Positions 1 through 8,888 of a stretch of DNA of 64,000 nucleotides are shown here, piece by piece; position 1 is the first letter of the stretch; every line of letters begins with the position of its first letter. The translations under genes were made by a program, and so were the position numbers. The notes under the pieces were generated by a model. The model did no database searches. It was given only the letters and a program-made list of their open reading frames with translations, and had not been told where the DNA came from. The DNA comes from Nitrospirillum sp034653275 (GTDB lineage: Bacteria > Pseudomonadota > Alphaproteobacteria > Azospirillales > Azospirillaceae). The stretch covers positions 496,001 to 560,000 of the forward strand of contig NZ_JAYEES010000002.1 in assembly GCF_034653275.1 (NCBI RefSeq). The letters run 5' to 3'.

Positions 1-1058
1 ATGTCGCCGGCACCCGCGTGGGGGGCACCCTCAAGCGTATCCTGTTGGCCGGTATCGGCATCGCCGCCCTGGCCGCCGCCGGCCACTATGGTTTGGACTA
101 TTGGCGCACCGGCCGGTTCCTGGTGGAAACGGACGATGCCTACGTCGACGCCGACGCCTCCACCATCGCGCCGCACGTTTCCGGCTATATCGCCAAGGTG
201 CTGGTGGATGACAACCAGGTGGTCAAGGCGGGCCAGCCCCTGGCCGTCATTGATGACAAGGACCTGAGGACGGCGCTGGATCAGGCGCGGGCCGCCCGTC
301 AGACGGCGGAGGCCAAGGTGGCCAACATCCAGGCGCAGATCACCTTGCAGCAGGCCCTGATCGACCAGGCCGCCGCCCGCCGGGTGTCGGCCAAGGCGGC
401 GGCCACCTTCGCCGGCCAGGACAGCGACCGCTTCAACCAGCTGGTCACCACCGGCGCCGGCAGCGCGCAGAAGGCGCAGCAGGCGACCTCCGTGCGTCAA
501 CAGGCGGATGCCGACCTCAGCACGGCCGAGGCCGGCCTTGTCGCCGCCCGCCAGCAGGTGGAGGTGCTGAAGACCCAGAAGATCACGGCGGAGACGGAGG
601 TGGACCAAGCGCGCGCCGCGGAGCATCAGGCCGAACTGAACCTGGGCTACGCCACCGTCACCGCCCCGGTGGACGGCGTGGTGGGCGCCCGCTCCGTCCG
701 CGTCGGCCGCTATGTCCAGGCGGGCACGCAGCTGATGGCGGTGGTGCCGCTGCACCAGGTCTATGTCGTCGCCAATCTCAAGGAAACGCAGTTGACCAAT
801 GTGAAGCCGGGCCAGCCGGTGGACATCGCGGTCGACACCTACCCCGGCGTCGTCGTCCACGGCCGGGTGGACAGCATCTCCCCCGCCAGCGGATTGAAGT
901 TCGCGCTGCTGCCGGCCGACAACGCCACCGGCAACTTCACCAAGATCGTCCAGCGCGTGCCGGTGAAGATCACGCTGGATGCCTATGCCGCCGCCGGCAA
1001 GGGTGCGGTGCAGTTGCGCCCCGGCATGTCGGTCGAGCCCAGCATCAACACCAAGTGA
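1..1058 (+). CDS. HlyD/EmrA-family efflux adaptor subunit, 5' end cut
   Basis: This is the periplasmic adaptor of a tripartite drug efflux pump and would link the inner-membrane MFS protein encoded next to it to an outer-membrane channel. The reading frame is open to the left edge. The first possible start inside the window is a GTG at 18, which has no visible ribosome site, so the true start is probably outside. After the GTG come a short basic stretch and one membrane segment (residues 7-25), then the family motif TDDAYVDAD, a lipoyl-like half (SGYIAKVLVDDNQVVKAGQPL), a long Ala/Gln-rich coiled-coil hairpin (about residues 90-205), and the second lipoyl half with YATVTAPVDGVVG. About 346 residues fits the EmrA family. 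No outer-membrane factor gene is nearby. Confidence 0.9.
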   Translation, partial: VAGTRVGGTLKRILLAGIGIAALAAAGHYGLDYWRTGRFLVETDDAYVDADASTIAPHVSGYIAKVLVDDNQVVKAGQPLAVIDDKDLRTALDQARAARQTAEAKVANIQAQITLQQALIDQAAARRVSAKAAATFAGQDSDRFNQLVTTGAGSAQKAQQATSVRQQADADLSTAEAGLVAARQQVEVLKTQKITAETEVDQARAAEHQAELNLGYATVTAPVDGVVGARSVRVGRYVQAGTQLMAVVPLHQVYVVANLKETQLTNVKPGQPVDIAVDTYPGVVVHGRVDSISPASGLKFALLPADNATGNFTKIVQRVPVKITLDAYAAAGKGAVQLRPGMSVEPSINTK

Positions 1059-1193
1059 GACACCTTCATGCGCCGGCCGCCGCCGTCCGGCGGCTTGGCT
1101 TTCCTCAGTTTCCAGTCCGCTGACGCTCCCCGGAAGCTTCCGGCGGACCCCCATTTTCCTAAACAGGGGCGCGTCCTAATCGGAGTAACGGTC

Positions 1194-2786
1194 ATGGCAA
1201 ATGCAGTCAGCCCTGTTCCGGCCGCAGGTACCCCGGCCGCCGAACCGCCGGTCGGCTTCAAGACCTGGCTCGCGGTGGTGGGGTCGATGATCGGCGCCTT
1301 CATGGCGGTGCTGAACATCCAGATCACCAACGCCTCCCTACCCGACATCCAGGGGGCCATCGGCGCCGGCATTGACGATGGTGGCTGGATTTCCACCTCC
1401 TACCTGGTGGCGGAGATCGTGGTCATCCCGCTGACCGGCTTCCTGGTGCCGGTGTTCTCGCTGCGCCGCTACCTGCTCGCCAACACGGCCCTGTTCCTGG
1501 CGCTGTCGGTGGCCTGCGCCTTCGCCGGCAACCTGCAGCAGATGATCCTGCTGCGCGCCCTGCAGGGCTTTTTCGGTGGTGTGCTGATCCCGCTGGCCTT
1601 CACCATCACCCTGACCATGCTGCCCCGGTCGAAGCAGCCCATAGGCTTGGCGCTGTTTGCCCTATCCGCCACCTTCGCGCCCGCCATCGGCCCCACCATC
1701 GGCGGCTACCTGACCCAGACCTACGGTTGGCAGTACATCTTCTACGTCAACGTGGTGCCGGGCGCCGTCATGCTGGCGGCCCTGTTCCCCACCTTGCCGT
1801 CGGCCCCCATGAAGCTGCCGCTGCTGAAGAAGGGGGATTGGCCCGGCATCGCCACCCTGGCCATCGGCCTGGCCGCCCTGCAGACGGTGCTGGAGGAAGG
1901 CAACAAGGACGACTGGTTCGGCTCCCCCTTCATCGTGAAGCTGTCGGTGGTGGCGGTGCTGTCGCTGGGCGCCTTCCTGTGGATCGAGCTGACGGTGGTC
2001 AACCCGCTGCTGAACCTGCGGCTGCTGACCCGGCGCAATTTCGGCCTGGGCAGCGTCAGCAACATCATCCTGGGCATGGCGCTCTATGGCTCGGTCTTCC
2101 TGCTGCCCAGCTATTTGTCGCAGATGCAGGGCTACAACTCGGAACAGGTGGGTGAGGTGCTGGCCTGGACCGGCTTTCCCCAGTTGCTCATCATCCCCTT
2201 CGTGCCCTTCCTGATGAAGCGGTTCGATGCCCGCCTGCTGGTGGGCGTGGGTTTCGTCCTGTTCGCCGCGAGCTGCTTCCTGAACATCCACCTGACCAAG
2301 GACTACGCCGCCGACCAGCTGGTCCTGCCCAACGTGGTCCGCGCCGTGGGCCAGTCCCTGGTGATGACGCCCCTGTCGGCGCTGGCCACCGGCGGCATCG
2401 AGCGGGAGAACGCCGGCTCCGCCTCCGCCTTGTTCAACATGATGCGCAACCTGGGCGGCTCGGTCGGCATCGCCGGCCTGCAGACCATCCTGACCAAGCG
2501 GGAACAGTTCCACTCCACCGTCATCACTACCCATGTGACGGGCTTCAGCGAGGCGACGGCGCAGCGCATCCAGGATCTGCAGCAGCGGTTCACGTCGCTG
2601 GGCACGGTCGACCCCGACGCCGCCTGGAGCCAGGCGGTGCAGGCCATAGCCAAGTCGGTGAAGCTGCAATCCTTCCTGCTGGCCTACGGCGACGCCTTCC
2701 ACCTCATGGGCGGTGCCCTGGTGCTGGCCCTGCTGGCCGCCCTGATGATGAAGAAGACCAGCGGCGGCGGGGCCGGGGCGCATTGA
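1194..2786 (+). CDS. DHA2-type MFS drug exporter (EmrB/QacA family)
   Basis: A proton-driven multidrug exporter of 530 residues with the 14-helix DHA2 pattern. Family marks include NIQITNASLPDIQGAIGAG near the N-terminus (motif equivalent of 'tivNvALP'), the motif around LLRALQGFFGGVLIPLAF in helix 4-5, and a polar periplasmic loop before the last helix. The frame is open further upstream, but the ATG at 1194 is preferred. It follows GGAG at 1182-1185, and it begins just before the first helix, whereas the upstream extension is Pro/Arg-rich and unlike the family. It lies 135 bases behind the HlyD gene, so the two are very likely one transcription unit. The substrate cannot be read from the sequence. 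Confidence 0.93.
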   Translation: MANAVSPVPAAGTPAAEPPVGFKTWLAVVGSMIGAFMAVLNIQITNASLPDIQGAIGAGIDDGGWISTSYLVAEIVVIPLTGFLVPVFSLRRYLLANTALFLALSVACAFAGNLQQMILLRALQGFFGGVLIPLAFTITLTMLPRSKQPIGLALFALSATFAPAIGPTIGGYLTQTYGWQYIFYVNVVPGAVMLAALFPTLPSAPMKLPLLKKGDWPGIATLAIGLAALQTVLEEGNKDDWFGSPFIVKLSVVAVLSLGAFLWIELTVVNPLLNLRLLTRRNFGLGSVSNIILGMALYGSVFLLPSYLSQMQGYNSEQVGEVLAWTGFPQLLIIPFVPFLMKRFDARLLVGVGFVLFAASCFLNIHLTKDYAADQLVLPNVVRAVGQSLVMTPLSALATGGIERENAGSASALFNMMRNLGGSVGIAGLQTILTKREQFHSTVITTHVTGFSEATAQRIQDLQQRFTSLGTVDPDAAWSQAVQAIAKSVKLQSFLLAYGDAFHLMGGALVLALLAALMMKKTSGGGAGAH

Positions 2787-2899
2787 GACGATGTTGAAAG
2801 CCGAGGCGCCTCGTCCCTGGCCGCCTCCAAACCAGGGGTGTCCCACAGCGCATATCCCAGCACGGATAGGTCGACGGGATATACGTTTGGCCGCATGCG

Positions 2900-2955
2900 A
2901 AAAAAAGCCCCTCCCCAAGCTCTCGCCCAGGGGCGGGGTCTCGGGGGAGGGGGCT
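2900..2955 (-). terminator. Rho-independent terminator of the globin gene
   Basis: Read on the minus strand, a GC-rich hairpin (AGCCCC-TCCCC arm pairing with GGGGAGGGGCT, one bulge) is followed by seven T residues. It sits 80-135 bases downstream of the truncated haemoglobin stop codon and between two convergent genes. No T tract follows it in the plus direction, so it should act mainly on the minus strand. Confidence 0.75.
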
Positions 2956-3034
2956 GGCCAGTCGCTGATGGCGGGAAGGGGTATCGCCGCCATCAGTTTC
3001 CTCGGGCGGGGCCGAAGAAACGGGAACGGAAGGA

Positions 3035-3409
3035 TCAGGCGGCCGGGCGGTAGAACAGGCCCAACTGCAGGCTGGTGGCGATGCGGGCCGCCTTGGCCAG
3101 GGCGTCGGTCGCCGCGTCCGGCGGCAGCACGTCGGCGGTGGCCTCCGACCACAGGGCCAGCCAGCGGTCGAACAGGGCGGGGGTCAGGCGCTCCAGATGC
3201 TTCAGGTGCGCCGCCATGGGGTTGCCCTTGTAGCGCGCCGCCGTGTGCCGCTCGGGCGGCAGCAACAGGGCCGACCAGAAGGCGGTCAGGGTTTCCAGGT
3301 GGTGGTCCCAGTCGCGGATGGCCTGATTGAACACCGGGCCCAAATCGGGATCGCGGCGCACCCGGGCGTAGAATTGAGAGACTAGGGTGGCGATCAGCGG
3401 CTCATCCAT
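3035..3409 (-). CDS. Group III truncated haemoglobin
   Basis: A small haem protein of 124 residues, likely involved in oxygen, nitric oxide or peroxide chemistry in the cytoplasm. The group III pattern is visible in order: FYARVRRDPDLGPVFN in helix A/B with the B10 tyrosine, a short CD region, YKGNPMAAHLKH containing the proximal histidine, and FDRWLALW with the conserved tryptophan of helix G. Length is typical of the family. It is monocistronic: the membrane-protein gene upstream ends at 3604, and a strong terminator follows. The start ATG at 3409 is the only one that keeps the first helix. The 60 bases upstream are AT-rich and hold an imperfect dyad (3427-3453). Confidence 0.92.
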   Translation of the reverse strand: MDEPLIATLVSQFYARVRRDPDLGPVFNQAIRDWDHHLETLTAFWSALLLPPERHTAARYKGNPMAAHLKHLERLTPALFDRWLALWSEATADVLPPDAATDALAKAARIATSLQLGLFYRPAA

Positions 3410-3603
3410 CGCTCGGCCTCAAATCATGCATGTTTAATGAATGTTATTATGCCGCCCAAAAGGTGCGAAAGGGATATTTGTTTTGCGCCGTGGGCATGCG
3501 GTTGGCGCATCGCGCGGCGATCTCGGCATGAGACCCTGCCGGCCATATAGCCCGCCGAAACGGGGACCGCCGCCTGGTGCGAAAAGACCGGGAACGGGGC
3601 TGG

Positions 3604-4137
3604 TCAGGCCCGGCTGCGCCCGGCCACCCACCCGCCGGCCAGCCGGCAGGGAACCAGCACCAGCAGGGCGGCGGCCGCCGCCACCTGCAGGCGCTGCAGC
3701 AGGACCGCCAGCAGCAGGCGGGGATGGTCGGCCCACATCAGGAAATCGGGCACGTCCATGCGCAGCGGATGCTGCACGGTGCCGAGTTCAGCCAGCGAGC
3801 CCAGGGCGGCGCCGCCGCCGAACAGGGGCACCAGCACCATCAGCGCCTGGGTGACGCCCTGCAGCAGGGGGAAGGGGGTGGAACCGGCGCGGCGCAGGGC
3901 CAGGCGGGCCAGAGCCAGCATCAGGACGGCGGCGCCCAGCATCTGGTTCACCTCGCGCAGCGCCACCTCGCTGGCGGTGAAGGAAACGGCATGCAGGCTG
4001 AGGCTCAGGGCCGTCACCTCATGGGCCAGCGCCAGTCCCATGGACAGGCGGTATTTCACCAGCAAGTTGGAGGGCCGCAGGTTCGCCGGCAGGGCGGAGA
4101 GCAGGGGGCGGATGGCCAGGGCGTGAAGGGCGGTCAT
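3604..4137 (-). CDS. Putative integral membrane protein, function unknown
   Basis: I do not recognise this family. The 177-residue product is strongly hydrophobic in three to four blocks: roughly residues 32-52 (SMGLALAHEVTALSL), 66-83 (MLGAAVLMLALARLAL), 93-115 (GVTQALMVLVPLFGGG) and 140-165 (LLLAVLLQRLQVAAAAALLVL). This suggests an inner-membrane protein. The start at 4137 is supported by a strong ribosome site, GGAGG eight bases upstream. The frame has no obvious motif. The next gene on the plus side, a LysR regulator, is transcribed divergently 243 bases away and could control it. Hydrophobic composition plus the good ribosome site make a real gene more likely than not. Confidence 0.6.
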   Translation of the reverse strand: MTALHALAIRPLLSALPANLRPSNLLVKYRLSMGLALAHEVTALSLSLHAVSFTASEVALREVNQMLGAAVLMLALARLALRRAGSTPFPLLQGVTQALMVLVPLFGGGAALGSLAELGTVQHPLRMDVPDFLMWADHPRLLLAVLLQRLQVAAAAALLVLVPCRLAGGWVAGRSRA

Positions 4138-4380
4138 CGGGCAAACCTCCGGCTATCCGGGCACATGCCCGGCATTCGCGACGCGGCGTTGGAAGAGGAA
4201 GGTGGGTGGGGGTGGTCCCCTGGGCTGATGGCTTAGGTGTACTGCAGGGCGGCGTCGCGGATAAGGCGTCGCACCGGCACTTCATTGATGAAGAAAAGCG
4301 ACTAATGTGGGGGGCGGAGGGTCTTTTGGGCCCTACTGATGCGTTCCAGGGAACGCACTGTTGCCGTTTGGGGATAGCTG

Positions 4381-5304
4381 ATGCCGCATTTGCCGGATTT
4401 CGAGGCCTGGGCCGTCTTCGCCAAGGTGGTGGAGCGGGGGTCGTTCTCCGCCGCCGCCGAGGATCTGGGCCTGTCCAAGACCACGGTGTCCAAGATCATC
4501 ACCCGGCTGGAGGAGCGGATGCGCACCACGCTGCTGCACCGAACCACCCGCCAGCTGTCCCTGACGGAAAGCGGCCGCTCCGCCCTGGTCCGGGCCAGCC
4601 GCATCCTCAGCGACGGTGCCGCCATCGAGGAAGACATCTCGGAAGAGGCGGCGACGCCGCGCGGCACGGTCAAGATCGCCGTGACAATCACCTTTGGGCT
4701 GGAACACTTGGCGCCGGTCATCCCGGACTTCATCGCCAAGTATCCCGAGGTGGGCGTCGACCTGCACCTGACCGACGACGCCATCGACATGGTGGCTGAG
4801 GGCTACGACCTGGCGGTGCGCGTGGGGGCGGCGGCGGATTCCTCGTTGCTGATCAGCCGGCTGTTCTCCTTCCGGCTTCCCGTCGTGGCGTCCCCCGCCT
4901 ATTTCGAGCGTCGTGGCCGGCCGGTCCATCCCCGGGATCTGGAGGGGCACGAGGCGCTGCTGTTCTCCCATGTTCCCGACCATGCCCATTGGCGCTTCCA
5001 GCATCCAGAACACGGCAGCCTGGTCGTGCCGGTTGCGGGCCGTTTCCACGTCAACAACGGCCTGGCCGCCGTTCCGGCACTGGTGGCCGGCCTGGGCGTC
5101 ACCGTGCTGCCCGAATCCTTCGTCTGGCGCGAGCTGGAGGACGGCCGGCTGGAAGAGGTCCTGGCCGACTGGACGGTGCCCTCCATCCCCGTCAACATGC
5201 TGACCCCGCCCCGCCGCGTGCGACCGGCGCGGGTGCGCGTGATGATCGAATTCCTGCGCCAGCGCTTCATGACCATGCCCTGGGCACGCGGGGTGGAGGT
5301 GTAG
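4381..5304 (+). CDS. LysR-family transcriptional regulator
   Basis: A 307-residue regulator of standard LysR length. The N-terminal winged helix-turn-helix (residues 5-62) contains FAKVVERGSFSAAAEDLGLS and TVSKIITRLEERM, and the remaining part is a two-lobed effector-binding domain starting about residue 90 (GTVKIAVTITFG). The sequence type (aromatic degradation/stress group with VGAAADSSLLISRLF) matches the large CrgA/DmlR-like branch. It is transcribed divergently from the membrane-protein gene at 3604-4137 and convergently with ohr, whose stop is 23 bases away. LysR proteins usually control the divergent gene and themselves. The effector is unknown. Confidence 0.92.
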   Translation: MPHLPDFEAWAVFAKVVERGSFSAAAEDLGLSKTTVSKIITRLEERMRTTLLHRTTRQLSLTESGRSALVRASRILSDGAAIEEDISEEAATPRGTVKIAVTITFGLEHLAPVIPDFIAKYPEVGVDLHLTDDAIDMVAEGYDLAVRVGAAADSSLLISRLFSFRLPVVASPAYFERRGRPVHPRDLEGHEALLFSHVPDHAHWRFQHPEHGSLVVPVAGRFHVNNGLAAVPALVAGLGVTVLPESFVWRELEDGRLEEVLADWTVPSIPVNMLTPPRRVRPARVRVMIEFLRQRFMTMPWARGVEV

Positions 5305-5327
5305 GATCGGGCGCGGCCGCAGCCCCG

Positions 5328-5750
5328 TCAGAACAACTCCAGCCGCACGTCCAGGCCGTTGCGGGTGGCATGGGAATAGGGGCAGGCGACGTGGGCCTGC
5401 CGCACCAGGTCCTTGGCCACGTCCGGGTCCACGCCCGGCAGGCTGACGGTCAGCGCCACGTCCAGGCCATAGCCCTGGCCGTCGTCGCGCTTGCCGATGC
5501 CGACCTCCGCGCTGACGGTGCTGTCCTCCGCCAGCTTGACCTTGCGGCCGGCGGCGACGGACTTCAACGCGCCCAGGAAACAGGCGGCATAGCCGGCGGC
5601 GAACAGCTGCTCCGGCGTGTTGCCGTCGCCGCCCTTGCCGCCCAGCTCGCGCGGGGCCGCCAGGGTCATGTCCAGGCCGCCGTCCGCCGTCCGCACCGTG
5701 CCGGTGCGACCGCCGGTGGCGATGGCGCGGGTCTGGTACAGGGTCTTCAT
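5328..5750 (-). CDS. ohr: Ohr-type organic hydroperoxide reductase
   Basis: A thiol peroxidase of the OsmC/Ohr superfamily that reduces organic hydroperoxides in the cytoplasm. The 140-residue product begins MKTLYQTRAIATGGR, the classic Ohr start, and carries both redox cysteines: the peroxidatic one in AAGYAACFLGALK and the resolving one in VACPYSHATRNG. The ATG at 5750 is chosen because homology begins there. An in-frame extension upstream is Pro/Gly-rich and unlike the family. No ohrR (MarR-type) regulator is adjacent. The neighbouring regulator is a convergent LysR gene, and an AhpD-like gene follows, suggesting a local peroxide defence group. Confidence 0.93.
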   Translation of the reverse strand: MKTLYQTRAIATGGRTGTVRTADGGLDMTLAAPRELGGKGGDGNTPEQLFAAGYAACFLGALKSVAAGRKVKLAEDSTVSAEVGIGKRDDGQGYGLDVALTVSLPGVDPDVAKDLVRQAHVACPYSHATRNGLDVRLELF

Positions 5751-5916
5751 GGGCGGCGGACTCCGGATGGGACCGGGGCGACAAGGCCCCATCCCTTTCA
5801 ATAGCGCCGGCATCCGGCCCGGACTATCGCCCAGTACCCACATCACTGTTGACGAAAGCGAACCAATACCTGGACTGATTGCTATTCATCCCCCAGGCAT
5901 TGAGTCAAAATCGGCA

Positions 5917-5947
5917 ACAGCCGGAGGGCGCGACACCCTCCGGCTGT
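5917..5947 (-). terminator. Terminator hairpin downstream of the AhpD-like gene
   Basis: ACAGCCGGAGGG and CCCTCCGGCTGT form a perfect 12-bp stem around a seven-base loop. On the minus strand it is followed by TGCCGATTTTGA, a weak T-rich tail. It begins 18 bases past the stop codon of the gene ending at 5965 and separates it from ohr. Confidence 0.65.
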
Positions 5948-5964
5948 CGGCCTGAACGGGTCGC

Positions 5965-6417
5965 TCAAACCTTGGCGGCGGCCGGCACGGCGCGGAAGCT
6001 GATGGCCATGCGGTTGTAGGCGTTCATCAGGCCGATGGCGATGGTCAGATCGGCCAGTTCCTTGTCGCTGAACTGCGCGCGGGCGGCCTGGAACTCCGCG
6101 TCCGGCACGGCGGTCTCGGCCACGCGGGTCACCGTCTCGGCCCAGCGCAGGGCCGCCTGCTCCCGCGCCGTGAACAGGGCGCCCGCCTCATGCCAGGCCG
6201 GGACCAGCACCAGCTTTTCCACGTCCAGCCCGTCCTTCAGCAGGTCGCGGGAATGCATGTCGATGCAGTAGGCGCAGCCGTTGATCTGCGAGACGCGCAG
6301 GTAGACCAGGTTCACCAGCTGGCCGGGCAGGCCGCTCTGGGTGATGTAGCCGTAGACACCGCCCAGGGCCTTCATGCCGGCGGGGGAGGCGTTGGCGTAG
6401 TCCAGGCGCGGGGTCAT
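5965..6417 (-). CDS. AhpD-like carboxymuconolactone decarboxylase family protein
   Basis: A 150-residue all-helical protein of the AhpD/CMD superfamily, most likely a peroxidase-type thiol redox protein. The diagnostic motif is NGCAYCIDMHSRDL (CxxC followed by H), preceded by LVYLRVSQI and followed by an aromatic Trp-Ala-Glu helix (ALRWAETVTRV). True decarboxylases lack the CxxC, so the AhpD-like redox role is preferred. It is divergent from a MocR-type regulator gene 124 bases away. This pairing is common for the family, so MocR probably controls it, perhaps through the operator-like dyad at 6527-6541. Confidence 0.88.
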   Translation of the reverse strand: MTPRLDYANASPAGMKALGGVYGYITQSGLPGQLVNLVYLRVSQINGCAYCIDMHSRDLLKDGLDVEKLVLVPAWHEAGALFTAREQAALRWAETVTRVAETAVPDAEFQAARAQFSDKELADLTIAIGLMNAYNRMAISFRAVPAAAKV

Positions 6418-6526
6418 GATCCGTATCCTTATCGCTGTCTGTCTGTTCTAGGTGGCGCGAGGCCGATGACCAGAAGATGCGCCCCGCATGGACCAGGAAA
6501 CAGCACCAAGAATGATCAAAAAGACT

Positions 6527-6541
6527 GTACCATGATGGTCC
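6527..6541. promoter_or_regulatory. Operator-like dyad abutting the MocR start codon
   Basis: GTACCAT-G-ATGGTCC is an almost perfect inverted repeat that ends one base before the ATG of the MocR gene. The half-site core ACCAT/ATGGT is also partly echoed at 6488-6495 (ATGGACCA). MocR/GntR proteins commonly bind such sites near their own promoter. Assignment to this regulator is inference. No ribosome site precedes the MocR ATG, so that mRNA may be leaderless. Confidence 0.35.
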
Positions 6542-7975
6542 ATGGACACCGACCTTTCCATCGTCCTGGACCGGGCGGCGGCGACCCCGCTGGCGGCCCA
6601 GATCCACGGCGCCCTGCGCCAGGCCATCCTGGGCGGCCGGCTGGCCGCCGGCGCCCGCCTGCCGTCGTGGCGCGACCTGGCGGCCCAGCTGGGTGTCGCG
6701 CGCGGCACCGTGCGGGTGGCGTATGAGCGGCTGATGGACGAGCAACTGGTGGTGGGCATGGGGGCGGCCGGCACCCGGGTGGCGCGCTGGCCGGTGCCCG
6801 ACCTGGCGCCGGTGCCGCCGCCGGCGGAGACGCTGCCCATGGCGGCGTTCTTCCATGATTTCGAGGGCACGCCCCTGACCTTCCAGATGGGGGTGCCGGC
6901 GCAGGACGCCTTCCCCTACACGCAGTGGTCCCGCGTCCTGGCGCGGGCGGCCCGCACGGCCGCCCAGGCGCCGGTGGGCTATCCCGACCCGCGCGGCCAT
7001 CCCGAATTGAGGCACGCGATGGCCGCCTACCTCGCGATCGCCCGCGGCATCCAATGCGCGCCGGCCCAGGTGCTGGTGACCAACGGCTATGCCGGGGCCC
7101 TCAACCTTGCCGTCCGCGCCCTGGGGCTGGAGGGCAGGGCGGCGTGGATGGAGGAGCCGGGCTTTCCGCTGACCCGCACGGCCCTGTCGTTGGCCGGGAT
7201 GCGGCCCGTGCCCGTGCCGGTGGACGCCGAGGGGCTGGACGTGGCCGCCGGGGTGGTGGCTGCCGGTGATGCCGCCCTGGCGGTGGTGACGCCGGGGCAG
7301 CAGGCGCCCCTGGGCATGACGCTGTCGCTGGCCCGCCGCGTTGCCCTGCTGGACTGGGCCCGCCATACCGGGGCCTGGGTGCTGGAGGATGATTATCTGA
7401 GCGAGCTGCAGCTGGCGGGCCGGGCGGCGCCCGCCCTGGCGGCGGTGGACCATGCGGCCGGGGGGGCCGCCGGGGGTAATGCCCGCGTGCTGCACGCCGG
7501 CACCTTCAGCAAGACCATCAGCCCGGCCCTGCGCCTGGGTTTCCTGGTGGTGCCGGCATCCCTGGCCGGCCATTTCGGCGACGTGGCCGCCTGCCTGTCG
7601 CCGGCGCCGGCGGCCCCGGTGCAGCGGGCCGTCGCCGCCTTCCTGGCCGAGGGGCACTACCTGCGCCACCTGCGGCGCATGAAGCGGCTGTACGCCGCCC
7701 GGCGGGCCACGCTGCTGCGGGCCCTGGACGGCCTGCTGCCGGTGCGGGCCACGGCCGGTCTGTCGGTGGTGGTGTCGCTGCCCCCCGGCACCCGGGACAC
7801 GGCCATCGCCAACCAGGCCCTGGCCTTCGGCATGGCGCCGGTGCCGCTGTCGCCGTGGTACGTGGCCGAGGGCAACCACCAGGCCGGCCTGCTGCTGGGC
7901 GTCACCAACCTGAACGACCGCACCCTGGCCGCCGACTGCGGACGGCTGGCGGACCTGGTGGCACGCTTCGGGTGA
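6542..7975 (+). CDS. MocR-type regulator (GntR helix-turn-helix fused to aminotransferase fold)
   Basis: A 477-residue transcription factor of the MocR/PdxR group. The N-terminal GntR winged helix (residues 8-78) shows AAQIHGALRQAILGGRLAAG and LPSWRDLAAQLGVARGTV. After a linker the class I aminotransferase fold follows (about residues 115-470), with VLVTNGYAGALNLAVRAL and the cofactor lysine in AGTFSKTISPALRLGF (Lys324), so PLP binding is likely to be retained. Length is normal. It is divergent from the AhpD-like gene, its probable target. It converges on the next gene, whose stop is six bases away. Confidence 0.93.
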   Translation: MDTDLSIVLDRAAATPLAAQIHGALRQAILGGRLAAGARLPSWRDLAAQLGVARGTVRVAYERLMDEQLVVGMGAAGTRVARWPVPDLAPVPPPAETLPMAAFFHDFEGTPLTFQMGVPAQDAFPYTQWSRVLARAARTAAQAPVGYPDPRGHPELRHAMAAYLAIARGIQCAPAQVLVTNGYAGALNLAVRALGLEGRAAWMEEPGFPLTRTALSLAGMRPVPVPVDAEGLDVAAGVVAAGDAALAVVTPGQQAPLGMTLSLARRVALLDWARHTGAWVLEDDYLSELQLAGRAAPALAAVDHAAGGAAGGNARVLHAGTFSKTISPALRLGFLVVPASLAGHFGDVAACLSPAPAAPVQRAVAAFLAEGHYLRHLRRMKRLYAARRATLLRALDGLLPVRATAGLSVVVSLPPGTRDTAIANQALAFGMAPVPLSPWYVAEGNHQAGLLLGVTNLNDRTLAADCGRLADLVARFG

Positions 7976-7981
7976 GGGGCA

Positions 7982-8611
7982 CTACAGCGGCAGCGCGTCA
8001 ATCGCGCGGATCAGGCCATCAAAATCCCTGCGGTTGATGGGCAGCTTCTTCTCATTCTCTGCCGCGACCACAGCGGAGAAATGCGAAACGCTCCAATCCC
8101 ATAATTCCCTGTTGTGGGTCACCTTGGCTGCGGCCGGAACCATGTAGGTTCCCAGATGGCGGAAAAGACGCCCGTCGCAGACGTAAGCGAGGGCGGCTTC
8201 CAGGTCTGTCAAGACGGACAGCCGGGTTTCTTCGGCCAGTAAATGGTCCCTGATCTCTTCCCGGGTGGCGATGACGCCGCGAGGCGAATTGGCATCCATA
8301 TCCCCCGCCGCAAGATAAAAATGGCGCTCGTCCTCCCAGAACAGGCCCCAGAGCCATAGCCGGAACATGCTCATGTGATCATCGGGCCAGCCGGCATCCG
8401 ACGCCGCCCGGAGCAGGGTCTTATTCAGGACGTCGAAGCGCAGGCCGGACGTGCAGCTCAACCGATGCCACAATCCGCCCAGCAAGGCGGTGACGCGGAC
8501 GCCCTTCGCGATGGTCTTGTGCAAGCCGTCGCCGTGCTGGGCGTCGCGATAGCCCTTAGGATGCAGGTCTGCCCGCAGAAAGGCGCGAGCATTCCGATAG
8601 TAGTCGGCCAT
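7982..8611 (-). CDS. Hypothetical protein, no recognised family
   Basis: A 209-residue soluble-looking protein that I cannot assign. It begins MADYYRNARAFLRADLH and contains aromatic-rich helices (FRLWLWGLFWEDERHFYL) and a C-terminal part RRDFDGLIRAIDALPL. No signal peptide or membrane segment is evident. The start at 8611 follows GGGAG seven bases upstream and is preferred over another ATG at 8629, which has no such site. Codon use is visibly less GC-biased than in the neighbours (many AT-ending codons), which hints at acquisition. It stands alone, convergent with the MocR gene. A composition like this, next to no partner gene, would also fit an orphan immunity-type protein, but I see no direct support. 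Confidence 0.65.
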   Translation of the reverse strand: MADYYRNARAFLRADLHPKGYRDAQHGDGLHKTIAKGVRVTALLGGLWHRLSCTSGLRFDVLNKTLLRAASDAGWPDDHMSMFRLWLWGLFWEDERHFYLAAGDMDANSPRGVIATREEIRDHLLAEETRLSVLTDLEAALAYVCDGRLFRHLGTYMVPAAAKVTHNRELWDWSVSHFSAVVAAENEKKLPINRRDFDGLIRAIDALPL

Positions 8612-8888
8612 GATGTCTCCCAGGTCCATGTAATCACGGCTGGACGTGTCCGTCACGAAGACGCTTGACGCCCCTCCCCCGAGCCCGGCATGGTGCGGGT
8701 CATGAACGCCCTGTCCACCATCCTCGTGGCCGCCCTGGCCACCAAAACCATCACCACCACCGCCATCGGCGGGCGGTGCGGGATGGGCTTGTCGGCGTAA
8801 AGCCAGGTCGTTCCGCAACCCCCGCCCTAACGGGACGGGGGAGATGGCCAGCGGCGCCTCCGTTCCAAGACCCGAACGGAGCCCCGTC

